Assembly: GCF_000696095.1 (NCBI RefSeq)
Contig: NZ_BAYX01000001.1
Span: 62,001 to 126,000, forward strand
Direction of reading: 5' to 3'
Length of the DNA stretch: 64,000 nt
DNA from: Rhizobium rhizogenes NBRC 13257
Lineage (GTDB): Bacteria; Pseudomonadota; Alphaproteobacteria; Rhizobiales; Rhizobiaceae
Shown here: positions 25,446 through 33,600 of the stretch, in pieces
Numbering within the stretch: position 1 is the stretch's first letter
Layout of the letters: every line of letters begins with the position of its first letter
The notes under the pieces: model-generated
Database searches by the model: none
Seen by the model: the letters and a program-made list of their open reading frames with translations, nothing else
Told to the model about the DNA's origin: nothing
Made by a program: the position numbers and the translations under genes

Positions 25446-26492
25446 ATGGTCAAGGTTCATTCCTTCGACGGCGCGCTCGACAAGGCGCGCGTGACGCTCG
25501 ATGATGCGATCAAGGGCTTGGTTGCGGCAAACACCATGCTTGCCAGCCACGCCAAGCGCGACACCCGTCTCGGTGCTGTCAATTTCCCGGTGGAAGAGGC
25601 GCAGGTGCGTGAGACGCTCGAGTTGCTCGACCGCTGGAAATCCCTCGCTCGGTTGCTGGTCAGGGAACTCGATGAGGTCACCGCGGCCGCGGATTTGCAG
25701 CATCGGCGATTGTTCGATGAAAAGGCCGGTGCTGAAACGTCAACCTGGTTCGGGCGCAGGATTGGCCAAGGACATGCCAAGCCGGCATCGATCGTGGCGG
25801 AACTCGATGCGGCGCTGGCGGCGTCAGCTTCACTCGAGGCCCTGTTCAGGGAGGCTCGGCCGTTGCTGGTTCAAGCCTTTCGCGATTGCGAGACGCGGCT
25901 GGAGCAGGTCATCGAGCGTCGGCAACGCGTCGATCTCGATATTGAGGACGCTCAGCGCCAGGCCGATGATCTGGCGCTGAGGATTGTGGACCGGCGTGTC
26001 AGCGTATCGTCCAAGCGCGACGTGGATTCGCAATCCGAACCTGAAGCGGAGTATCGGCGGCTGCTTGCCGAGCAGGAAGATCTCCACGTACGCGAGCGCG
26101 CTTTGCAGCCCGGGCGGGTGGCATTGCAGCGGCTCATCGATATCTATGAGGGTGTGGCGACAATTCTGAATGCGCAGGTCGCCGCCGTCAACGCGATGGC
26201 GGCCAAGCTTGCGGTCGATACCGAACAGCGAATCGCCTTGCTGAAGGCGGTGACGTCGGAGGCTGCGCCGCCTTTGCCGGCCGTTGAAAGACCGGCCACG
26301 GTCGCCGCGTTGATCAGGGCATTCGAGGCCAATGTGCTCGCCGGTCATGATCTTGCAAGACGCAAGGAGCATGCCGACAAGGTATTTGCGCGGCGGCTGG
26401 AATCTCCACTGCCGGCCGTGCCGGTGACGGAAGGGGAGCAGCCGGTCGAGCCCGAACCTGAGACCTCGTTATCGTCTGCGATTGAAAAATGA
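25446..26492 (+). CDS. Coiled-coil protein of unknown function
   Basis: 348 residues from ATG at 25446 (a TTG 15 bases upstream is also in frame). No signal peptide or membrane segment. Long charged helices predominate: residues ~15-80 (LDKARVTLDDAIKGL... LLDRWKSLARLLVRELDEVTAAADLQHRRLF), ~120-170 and ~190-270, ending in an acidic tail EGEQPVEPEPETSLSSAIEK. I recognise no catalytic motif or family. It lies 126 bases upstream of, and co-directional with, the DUF2333 membrane protein, and the two may act together at the membrane. Confidence 0.6.
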   Translation: MVKVHSFDGALDKARVTLDDAIKGLVAANTMLASHAKRDTRLGAVNFPVEEAQVRETLELLDRWKSLARLLVRELDEVTAAADLQHRRLFDEKAGAETSTWFGRRIGQGHAKPASIVAELDAALAASASLEALFREARPLLVQAFRDCETRLEQVIERRQRVDLDIEDAQRQADDLALRIVDRRVSVSSKRDVDSQSEPEAEYRRLLAEQEDLHVRERALQPGRVALQRLIDIYEGVATILNAQVAAVNAMAAKLAVDTEQRIALLKAVTSEAAPPLPAVERPATVAALIRAFEANVLAGHDLARRKEHADKVFARRLESPLPAVPVTEGEQPVEPEPETSLSSAIEK

Positions 26493-26618
26493 TATCAGCC
26501 GGTTGCCGTCTCCTGCGGAAACACATATCTGCATGGGCGTGAATATGTTGCGCGATTTCAAAGTGTCCTTGCGTCCTTTACGTATCCGAAGGACTGCGGC
26601 TCTTTAGAGGAGACGTCC

Positions 26619-27758
26619 ATGCTTGATTCGATTACTGCGTTCTTCAAGCGGATCGGCGCCGCCATCGCGCGCGGCCTCGGGCTTCTCGTCGTCGGGATCT
26701 TATGGCCCTTCCTCGCCGCTCACGGCTGGTATCAGCGGCGCAATTGGCTGATCAAGCTGCCGGTTGCCGCTTTCGTGACGCTGATGGCGGTGCTCTACAT
26801 CTATTTCATCTGGCAGACGCAGGTCTGGAGCGGCTTCGACACCAGCTATCCCAGCGTCTACAGGTTCGACGACCGCAAGGTCGGGGCAGGGCAAGAATTG
26901 CCGGCAGCGAGCGGCCAACAGGTCGCAGCGACCACGCCGAAAGCCTGCCAGACGTCCGGGACAGTCGACGTCACCGCCGACCTCATCGACTTCAACGTCA
27001 ATCAGAACGCCTGGATCTCCTCGATGCTGCTTTTCAAGCTCGGGTTCTTCGGCGTCGCCTGGGACGACACGCCGTTCCTCGACAACAAGGCAGCCTTTCA
27101 GCGCGGCGTGAACCAGGCGGTGCGGCGCACGGCGGTGGAGCTGGTCGACACGCTCGGCCGCGTACGTGGTACGTCGGGCATCAACGGCGATCTGCAAAGC
27201 GCCCGTGGCAATCTGCAGTTCGACGAAGCGAGCTGGTATTTCGGCATGCGCCCCTTCGGCCCGAAGACGCCGACGCCGAGCTACTATCGCGCGGCAATCA
27301 CCAGCCTGCGCAAGTTCAACACCGATCTCGGCACCTGCAATGCGGTCTTCGACAGCCGGGCCGACAACCTCCTGCAATTCATCGATCGTGTCGCCAACGA
27401 CCTCGGCAGCACATCGGACATCCTTGCGGAGCGATCGGAGAAGCATAATTACGGCTGGTTCGACATGCGCGCCGACGACCGCTTCTGGTTCGCCTATGGT
27501 CAGCTCTATGGCTATTACGGCATCCTGAGCGCCATCGAGGCCGATTTCCAGCAGGTCATCGCCGAACGCAATCTCGGGACGCTCTGGGGCGGCACCATGA
27601 AGCAGCTGGAGGCGGCGCTACGCATTCAGCCCTTCATCATCTCGAACGGGCGCGAGGATGGCTGGATCATGCCGAGCCATCTGGCGACGATGGGCTTCTA
27701 TATCCTGCGCGTTCGCTCGAATCTGGTGGAAATGCGCTCCGTCCTTGGCGGCCGTTAA
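26619..27758 (+). CDS. DUF2333 family inner-membrane protein
   Basis: 379 residues, GAGGAGACG site before ATG. A cytoplasmic amphipathic N-terminus (ITAFFKRIGAAIARGLGLLVVGILWPFLAAHGWYQ) is followed by one clear transmembrane helix near residues 48-68 (LPVAAFVTLMAVLYIYFIW) and a ~300-residue periplasmic domain with WISSMLLFKLGFFGVAWDDTPFLDNKAAFQRGVNQAVRRT and GYYGILSAIEADF. This matches DUF2333, of unknown function. It may partner the coiled-coil protein upstream. Confidence 0.8.
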   Translation: MLDSITAFFKRIGAAIARGLGLLVVGILWPFLAAHGWYQRRNWLIKLPVAAFVTLMAVLYIYFIWQTQVWSGFDTSYPSVYRFDDRKVGAGQELPAASGQQVAATTPKACQTSGTVDVTADLIDFNVNQNAWISSMLLFKLGFFGVAWDDTPFLDNKAAFQRGVNQAVRRTAVELVDTLGRVRGTSGINGDLQSARGNLQFDEASWYFGMRPFGPKTPTPSYYRAAITSLRKFNTDLGTCNAVFDSRADNLLQFIDRVANDLGSTSDILAERSEKHNYGWFDMRADDRFWFAYGQLYGYYGILSAIEADFQQVIAERNLGTLWGGTMKQLEAALRIQPFIISNGREDGWIMPSHLATMGFYILRVRSNLVEMRSVLGGR

Positions 27759-27766
27759 GACGGCTG

Positions 27767-27791
27767 GGCGATCGTTGTTCTGACGATCGCC
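27767..27791. terminator. Hairpin between convergent DUF2333 and LuxR genes
   Basis: GGCGATCGT-N7-ACGATCGCC, 9-bp perfect arms, 9 bases after the DUF2333 stop. It lacks a T-run, so termination efficiency is uncertain. Confidence 0.5.
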
Positions 27792-27860
27792 AATTCTCCA
27801 CCGCAATCTGCGGGGTCGATGGGCCGGAAATTTCGGAATTTTAGGAAATAGCGAAAAGGG

Positions 27861-28592
27861 CTAGCTGATCAGCTTCAGCCGGATCGCCTTTGCGACGAGC
27901 TGGGTGCGGTTGACGCAATCGAGCTTCTTGATCGCGTTCATCATATAGGCGTTGACCGTGTGGTCGGAGAGGGAAAGGATCTGGCCGATTTCGACCGAGG
28001 TCTTGCCTTGTGCGGTCCAGCGGACGACTTCCAGTTCCCGGGCCGAAAGCATGTGCAGCACGGAACCGTCATTGCGCTTGATGCAGTTATAGATGTCGTG
28101 CGCCTGCAGCATGATCATGTTCAGCTCGTTGAGCTCGCTTTGGCCGAGGCTGCTGCGGTTGCCCATGAACCAGAAGACGAGGCGCTGCCCGTCGGAGGAA
28201 TTGATCGGAATCACAATGCCCATCGGACAATTGTGGCTGAGCAGGAGCGCATGCAGTTCGCGCGGCAGCTCCATGTCCTGCGAGATGTTCTTCTCCAAGA
28301 GGTGCCAGGCGCGCGGCATCACGGAGTCCCGTACCCGCTGCAGCATCGGGCAGCGGCGGAGCAGTTGCTGACGATCAAAATCGCGCAAAAATTGCGGTTG
28401 CACCGAACCTTCGATGACGAGCGGCGTCAGCATGGAGTCTTCGGAAACCGGGGCGTTGAGAAAGGCCACCTGACTGAAGCCGAAGGCGGAGCTCGTCCGT
28501 TCCAAAGCCTGGGCAAAAGCCGTCTGAGTCCGGGCTGTGGCCAACTCGGCGGAAAGCAACAGTTGTCTCTCAGCAGTGATGAAATAGGACAT
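27861..28592 (-). CDS. LuxR-family transcriptional regulator (orphan)
   Basis: 243 residues. The C-terminal ~65 residues are a GerE/LuxR helix-turn-helix: LSARELEVVRWTAQGKTSVEIGQILSLSDHTVNAYMMNAIKKLDCVNRTQLVAKAIRLKLI. The N-terminal ~165 residues have the length and layout of an autoinducer-binding domain but few of its invariant aromatic residues, so it may bind another ligand or none. No luxI-type synthase is nearby. The gene ends at a hairpin shared with the convergent DUF2333 gene and has a very AT-rich upstream region (28620-28770). Confidence 0.8.
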   Translation of the reverse strand: MSYFITAERQLLLSAELATARTQTAFAQALERTSSAFGFSQVAFLNAPVSEDSMLTPLVIEGSVQPQFLRDFDRQQLLRRCPMLQRVRDSVMPRAWHLLEKNISQDMELPRELHALLLSHNCPMGIVIPINSSDGQRLVFWFMGNRSSLGQSELNELNMIMLQAHDIYNCIKRNDGSVLHMLSARELEVVRWTAQGKTSVEIGQILSLSDHTVNAYMMNAIKKLDCVNRTQLVAKAIRLKLIS

Positions 28593-29106
28593 GTGACTTA
28601 TTGGCGCCCACAGCGTGTTGTAGCTATCAAATACTGGATTTGCAGGCGAATGCTAGACGCAAAAATACCACATATCCAGAAATAATTTCATTTCCATATA
28701 TCTTAATATTGTAAATTGCTGATTTGTAATACTTTTTTAAAAATGGTGCCCACGCAAGTAAAAAAGTTGTTCGGTCAACTTCCTTCATGATGGCGCCGGG
28801 ACGTGCCCTCCGGACAGCGGATAAGGGTAATGATTTCAGGCAAAACCGCTGGTAAATCTCCATGGCGCGCACATGCATGAGTTGCGGCATGTGCGGTTCA
28901 GCATTGCCGATGCTGGCAACATTCAAGTCAGCCGCAGCATAGTCTGCACGCAGCTTTTCGGCGAGTGGCTTAGAGTGGAAGCCCTGCCCGGTCACAATGC
29001 TTCGCGCATGAACAGGCGGTTTCCGTCAAAACGGCAACGGCCGGCGACAATGCCAGCCGGTCAGGACGGATGAGCCTTGATGCCGGTGTGCCTTGCGAAG
29101 GGCCAA
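28593..29106. other. Long intergenic region, AT-rich on the left
   Basis: About 510 bases. 28620-28770 is strongly AT-rich, unusual for this genome, consistent with a regulated or H-NS/MucR-type bound promoter for the divergent LuxR gene. 28800-29075 returns to normal composition. Open frames here (for example 28627-28995 minus) have no ribosome-binding site or recognisable product. Confidence 0.45.
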
Positions 29107-29140
29107 AGCGATTGCTATCGGTCTTGCGATAGCAATCGCT
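29107..29140 (+). promoter_or_regulatory. 14-bp hairpin in the 5' region of the secreted ClpP-fold gene
   Basis: AGCGATTGCTATCG (29107-29120) and its exact reverse complement CGATAGCAATCGCT (29127-29140) with a 6-base loop. It ends 14 bases before the chosen ATG at 29155, i.e. immediately upstream of the ribosome-binding site. Confidence 0.6.
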
Positions 29141-29154
29141 CCCAGGCCTCTTTC

Positions 29155-30102
29155 ATGCCCTTTTGTTTTTCCCAACAGCTTGTTGCGCGCTGTTGCCGGC
29201 AGACCACATCGTTTCTGGTGGGTCTTTTTCTTCTGGTCTTCTCCTTCACCTCCGCCGAGGCCGCTGGTTCCAGCGTTGGCCAGCCGATGGAATTCCTGCT
29301 GGTTCACGGTGATATGGCCACCTGCCGCGTGGCTAATAATTGCCCGGACTGGATTTCCGCCGAAGGGCAGATCATGGCGGATTCACCTAGGAAATTGCAA
29401 AAACTGCTGAAGCGCCTTGGTAGCAGGAAATTGCCGATCATCGTCAGCTCGCCTGGCGGCGATGTTCGGGCGGCCATGGAGATGGCCTACGTGATCCGAA
29501 AGCAGAAGCTGGCGATTGCGGTCGGCCGGACGCGCTCGCGCGATTGTCCCTATGCCGAGCCGATCTGTTCGGCGGCGCGCGCAAAGGATGGGTCCATCAA
29601 GGGCGAGACATTTTCGGTCGGCGCCATCTGCTTCTCGGCCTGTCCGCTGTTTTTCGCCGGCGGCGTCCAGCGCGTTTCCAGCCCCTTCGCGCTCCTCGGA
29701 GTGCATCAGATCACGACGACCTACAGCGAAGTCCGTATCCGATACCGCACCGAATACGAGACGGTGAACGGTAAGCGCAAGGTCCTCTCCAGGCAGGAGA
29801 TCGGGCGTCAGTTTGTCGGCAAATACGATACGACCAAGCTTGGCAGGCAGCAGAGGTCAAGGCTTGCCGGCTTCCTGAAGAAGATGGGCGTGGATGAATC
29901 GCTCTTTGATCTGATGCTGGGCACCCAACCCACCTCGATCCATCTCATTACGCAGACGGATGCGCTGAAGTTGCGGTTGACGACGGAGCTTGCCGCTGCC
30001 GATCAGCTCGTCGTCGCGAGGAACTGCAAGGACAAGCAATCGATCGCGGATTGCGCGGCACCACCGCCGGACGCCGCTGCCCCTGCGCCGGTCGGCGAGT
30101 AA
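29155..30102 (+). CDS. Secreted ClpP/crotonase-fold protein
   Basis: 315 residues from ATG at 29155. The open frame runs 26 codons further upstream but there it is read through a perfect hairpin, so the inner ATG is preferred. The N-terminus MPFCFSQQLVARCCRQTTSF plus a hydrophobic stretch ending TSAEAAG looks like a signal peptide. Then PIIVSSPGGDVRAAMEMAYVIRKQKLAIAV and ICFSACPLFFAGGVQRVSSPFALLGVHQ carry the glycine-rich oxyanion loop, a Ser (FSACPLFF) and His (GVH) in the order of ClpP-fold periplasmic proteins. It ends in a Pro/Ala-rich tail. Protease activity is an inference. Confidence 0.7.
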   Translation: MPFCFSQQLVARCCRQTTSFLVGLFLLVFSFTSAEAAGSSVGQPMEFLLVHGDMATCRVANNCPDWISAEGQIMADSPRKLQKLLKRLGSRKLPIIVSSPGGDVRAAMEMAYVIRKQKLAIAVGRTRSRDCPYAEPICSAARAKDGSIKGETFSVGAICFSACPLFFAGGVQRVSSPFALLGVHQITTTYSEVRIRYRTEYETVNGKRKVLSRQEIGRQFVGKYDTTKLGRQQRSRLAGFLKKMGVDESLFDLMLGTQPTSIHLITQTDALKLRLTTELAAADQLVVARNCKDKQSIADCAAPPPDAAAPAPVGE

Positions 30103-30117
30103 TCGCGCGCTCCGATC

Positions 30118-30630
30118 TCACGCGTCCTTGTTGCCCTTAGCTTTCGACATGATCATTTCGAGGTAGCCGAGCAGGACGGCCGAGACGACGAAGGCAAGAT
30201 GGATGATCGTGAACCACATCAGCTTGCTATTGTCGTACTGGGTGGCGTTGAGGAAAATCTGCAACAGGTGGATCGAGGAAATCGCCACGATCGAGGAGGC
30301 GACTTTGATCTTCAGGCTGCCGGAATCGAGTTTGCCGAGGAATGAGACCTCGCCTTCGCCTTCATCGAAGCGGCTGACGAAATTCTCGTAGCCGGAAATC
30401 ATCACCATGACGATCAGGCTTGCCACCAGCGCAGCGTCGATGAGACCGAGGATCGCCAGAATCATGTCCGATTCTTCATATTGGAAGACGTTGATGGCGA
30501 CCTTGTAGAATTTGTAGCCGAACGAGACGGCATAGACCGCAAGCGAGGCCGCGAGACCGAGATAGAAGACGACCAGAATCCAGCGGCTGGAGAGAATGAT
30601 GCGCTCGATCAGTAGTTCCAGGGACTTCAT
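30118..30630 (-). CDS. UPF0114 (YqhA-like) membrane protein
   Basis: 170 residues from ATG at 30630 with AAAGGAAAAG upstream. [37 protein letters not shown] and four transmembrane helices, with the loop [48 protein letters not shown], match UPF0114/TIGR00645. Function is unknown; it is a multi-pass inner-membrane protein. It is convergent with the ClpP-fold gene. Confidence 0.9.
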   Translation of the reverse strand: MKSLELLIERIILSSRWILVVFYLGLAASLAVYAVSFGYKFYKVAINVFQYEESDMILAILGLIDAALVASLIVMVMISGYENFVSRFDEGEGEVSFLGKLDSGSLKIKVASSIVAISSIHLLQIFLNATQYDNSKLMWFTIIHLAFVVSAVLLGYLEMIMSKAKGNKDA

Positions 30631-30798
30631 GTCTTTTCCTTTTTCGTTCGTCCGGCGCGGGACATTAGGTGGGCGGCCGCCTCGCGGCAAGGCGGGATAG
30701 TTTCACGACGGACGACAATTCGCGGCTATTCACAGTGGATATTTATTGGGTTATCCCGGTTGTGTGAATACCTCATGTCCAGGGCGGGATCGGTGATC

Positions 30799-32478
30799 AT
30801 GGCAACGGTAAAATCCGACATAGAAATCGCGCGTGCCGCGAAGAAGCTGCCGATCATCGAGATCGGCGCGAAACTCGGCATTCCTGCTGAAGATCTTGCG
30901 CCTTACGGGCATGACAAGGCGAAGATCGGTGCCCAATTCATTGCCGCATTGAAAGACAAGCCGGACGGCAAGCTGATCCTTGTTACCGCCATCAATCCGA
31001 CGCCGGCGGGCGAGGGGAAGACGACCACGACCGTCGGCCTTGGCGACGGGCTGAACCGTATCGGCAAGAAGGCGATCGTCTGCGTGCGCGAGGCGTCCCT
31101 CGGTCCCTGCTTCGGTGTTAAGGGCGGGGCTGCCGGCGGTGGCTATGCGCAGGTCATCCCGATGGAAGACATCAACCTGCACTTCACCGGCGATTTTCAC
31201 GCCGTCACCTCGGCCCATAATCTGCTGGCGGCGCTGATCGACAATCACATCTACTGGGGCAACGAAGAGAATATCGATGTGCGCCGCATCACCTGGCGGC
31301 GCGCCATGGATATGAACGACCGGGCGCTGCGCGACATCGTCGCCTCGCTCGGCGGCGTGGCCAACGGCTATCCACGCGAGGGCGGCTTCGACATCACCGT
31401 CGCCTCCGAGGTCATGGCGATCCTCTGTTTGGCTTCGGACCTGAAGGATCTCGAAAAGCGGCTCGGCGACATCATCATCGGCTATCGCCGCGATCGCACG
31501 CCGGTCTATGCCCGCGATCTCAAGGCTGACGGCGCGATGGCGGTATTGCTCAAGGATGCGATGCAGCCGAACCTGGTGCAGACGCTGGAGAACAATCCGG
31601 CGCTGGTGCATGGCGGTCCCTTCGCCAACATCGCCCATGGCTGCAATTCGGTGATCGCCACGCGCACGGCGCTGAAGCTTGCCGATTATGTCGTCACCGA
31701 AGCGGGTTTCGGCGCCGATCTCGGCGCGGAGAAATTCTTCGACATCAAATGCCGCAAGGCCGGACTTGCGCCGGATGCGGCGGTTATCGTCGCCACCGTG
31801 CGGGCGTTGAAGATGAATGGCGGCGTCAAGAAGGACGATCTCGGCCAAGAGAATGTCGAGGCCCTGGTGAAGGGCTGCGCCAATCTCGGCCGGCACCTCG
31901 CCAATGTCCGCAAGTTCGGCGTGCCAGTCGTCGTTGCCATCAATCATTTCGTCTCGGATACAAATGCGGAAATCGAGGCGGTGAAGAATTATGTCGCGCG
32001 GCTTGGCGCCGAGGCCATCCTCTGCCGCCATTGGGCCGAGGGGTCGGCGGGGATCGAGGAGCTGGCCTACAAGGTGGTGGAGCTTGCCGAATCCGGTCAG
32101 GCGAAATTCCAGCCGCTTTATCCCGACAATCTGCCGTTGCTGGAAAAGATCGAGATCGTCGCGTCGAAGATCTACCATGCCGGCGAGGTGACCGCCGACA
32201 AGGCCGTGCGCGACCAGCTGCGCTCCTGGGAGGACCAGGGCTACGGCTACCTGCCGGTCTGTATGGCGAAGACGCAATATTCCTTCTCGACCGACCCGAA
32301 CGTCCGCGGCGCGCCGGAGGGGCATATCGTGCAGGTCCGTGAAGTACGTCTCTCGGCCGGCGCCGGCTTCGTCGTCGTCATTACCGGTGAGATCATGACC
32401 ATGCCCGGCCTGCCGAAAGCGCCGGCGGCGGAACGGATTTTCCTCAATGATCAGGGCTATATCGAGGGATTATTTTAA
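30799..32478 (+). CDS. fhs: Formate--tetrahydrofolate ligase
   Basis: 559 residues from ATG at 30799 ([19 protein letters not shown]); earlier in-frame ATGs lack support. ATP-binding [16 protein letters not shown] at about residues 65-80, [48 protein letters not shown] and the C-terminal [18 protein letters not shown] are characteristic of FTHFS. The enzyme makes 10-formyl-THF from formate, THF and ATP for purine and initiator-tRNA formylation or formate assimilation. It stands alone. Confidence 0.97.
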   Translation: MATVKSDIEIARAAKKLPIIEIGAKLGIPAEDLAPYGHDKAKIGAQFIAALKDKPDGKLILVTAINPTPAGEGKTTTTVGLGDGLNRIGKKAIVCVREASLGPCFGVKGGAAGGGYAQVIPMEDINLHFTGDFHAVTSAHNLLAALIDNHIYWGNEENIDVRRITWRRAMDMNDRALRDIVASLGGVANGYPREGGFDITVASEVMAILCLASDLKDLEKRLGDIIIGYRRDRTPVYARDLKADGAMAVLLKDAMQPNLVQTLENNPALVHGGPFANIAHGCNSVIATRTALKLADYVVTEAGFGADLGAEKFFDIKCRKAGLAPDAAVIVATVRALKMNGGVKKDDLGQENVEALVKGCANLGRHLANVRKFGVPVVVAINHFVSDTNAEIEAVKNYVARLGAEAILCRHWAEGSAGIEELAYKVVELAESGQAKFQPLYPDNLPLLEKIEIVASKIYHAGEVTADKAVRDQLRSWEDQGYGYLPVCMAKTQYSFSTDPNVRGAPEGHIVQVREVRLSAGAGFVVVITGEIMTMPGLPKAPAAERIFLNDQGYIEGLF

Positions 32479-32522
32479 GTTCTGATTCCCGTGGAGCTGG
32501 GCTTGTGTCGAGGTGGCTGCTC

Positions 32523-33302
32523 TTAATGGCAGTATCGGAAGCCGCTGTTCCTTTTCAGCACATCCAAATGAAAATGCGTCTCGTGGGCGGCATCGCTGTC
32601 CGGGTCGAGGACGGTTGAGAAATAGAGGCAAGCGGAGGCGCTGGCGGTGCGCTGGAACGCGCCGGTCAGCGTCGGGTCCTCGCGACGGGGCTCGATGCCG
32701 ATGGTCTTGCCGTTCTCGAAGGTGAAGCCGGCGATATCGACGGCATTGCCGCGGGCATGTTCCGAGATCTTGCCGGTGGTGGCGTTGTTGCGCAGGCGGC
32801 AGATATAGGTCGAGGCCTGGTTGACCGTGACGATCCGGCCATTGTCCTTCAGCGTGGCGGCGGAGGGTATCACGCTTTCCTTCATCCAGTGGGCGAGCGC
32901 CAGGGCGGTCTCGCAGCGCATCGTGCCTTGCGGTTTCATCTGGATGCCGGGCAAGGGCTCGGCAAGGGCGATAGGCTTGTCGATGCCGCAGCCATTGCTG
33001 TCATCGATGCGGGGAATGTCCTTGAAGGTGGCGCCGATAGCGGTCAGTTGCGTGAGGCAAGCTTTGTGCTCCTCCTCAGATTCCGCTGCGATGGTCAGCG
33101 GCGGTTTGGGCGGCCCCTGCATTTCCCCGGCGGTTGGCTGGGTCTCGGGAACCGCCGGCTTCTCTATGGGTGTCGGCGGCTCGGCGGAAGGTTGGGCTTG
33201 CTCGCGATCGGGTTTTTGCTGTGGCATCGGGCCGGTTTGGGGGAGGGATGCTGCTGTCAGCACGGTGATGGCAGTCATGGCGGAGATGATCCGGAATAGC
33301 AT
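32523..33302 (-). CDS. Extensin-like C-terminal domain protein, secreted
   Basis: 259 residues from ATG at 33302 (MLFRIISAMTAITVLTAASL, a signal peptide); a GTG at 33314 would sit directly on the GAGAGGG site. A Pro-rich linker (QQKPDREQAQPSAEPPTPIEKPAVPETQP) leads to the domain KACLTQLTAIGATFKDIPRIDDSNGCGIDKPI... MRCETALALAHWM, then ISEHARGNAVDIAGF and ETHFHLDVLKRNSGFRYCH. The two His motifs (SEHxxGxAxDI and HFHxD) resemble peptidoglycan LAS peptidases, so periplasmic cell-wall activity is plausible. Confidence 0.83.
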   Translation of the reverse strand: MLFRIISAMTAITVLTAASLPQTGPMPQQKPDREQAQPSAEPPTPIEKPAVPETQPTAGEMQGPPKPPLTIAAESEEEHKACLTQLTAIGATFKDIPRIDDSNGCGIDKPIALAEPLPGIQMKPQGTMRCETALALAHWMKESVIPSAATLKDNGRIVTVNQASTYICRLRNNATTGKISEHARGNAVDIAGFTFENGKTIGIEPRREDPTLTGAFQRTASASACLYFSTVLDPDSDAAHETHFHLDVLKRNSGFRYCH

Positions 33303-33458
33303 CAAGTATTTCACCCCTCTCTAATGAAGTATTTTGCCTGTTTCTAATGATGGCATGGTGGAAACGCTCGACGCAGCGATTTCGTTGCAATTCAGCAACT
33401 CTACCGATCCACTTTTAAACATGAGAATTTTATTCATGATTATCTTGATCGGATATAT

Positions 33459-33473
33459 TGACAATAATAGTCA
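33459..33473. promoter_or_regulatory. IRO-like element (RirA type) upstream of heme receptor
   Basis: TGACAATAATAGTCA matches TGA-N9-TCA and is a perfect TGAC-N7-GTCA dyad, in an AT-rich tract 128 bases before the receptor start. RirA is the Fe-S iron regulator of Rhizobium and Agrobacterium. Assignment is by motif only. Confidence 0.5.
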
Positions 33474-33600
33474 TGTTTTTTATGCGGCAGAAAGAAGGCG
33501 GAATTTTCCGCTTCGTGAACGGAATGAACCCAGCCAGCCCCTTGCGTGCCTTAGAAGCAGCAACCAGCCAGCCCGGTGAAGCAATTCGAAAGGAATGGTT

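Noticed and set aside
28627..28995. 122-codon minus-strand ORF upstream of the LuxR gene
   Set aside because: No ribosome-binding site, mixed composition, no recognisable product.
30751..32325. 524-codon antisense frame opposite fhs
   Set aside because: Fully covered by a well-supported fhs gene.
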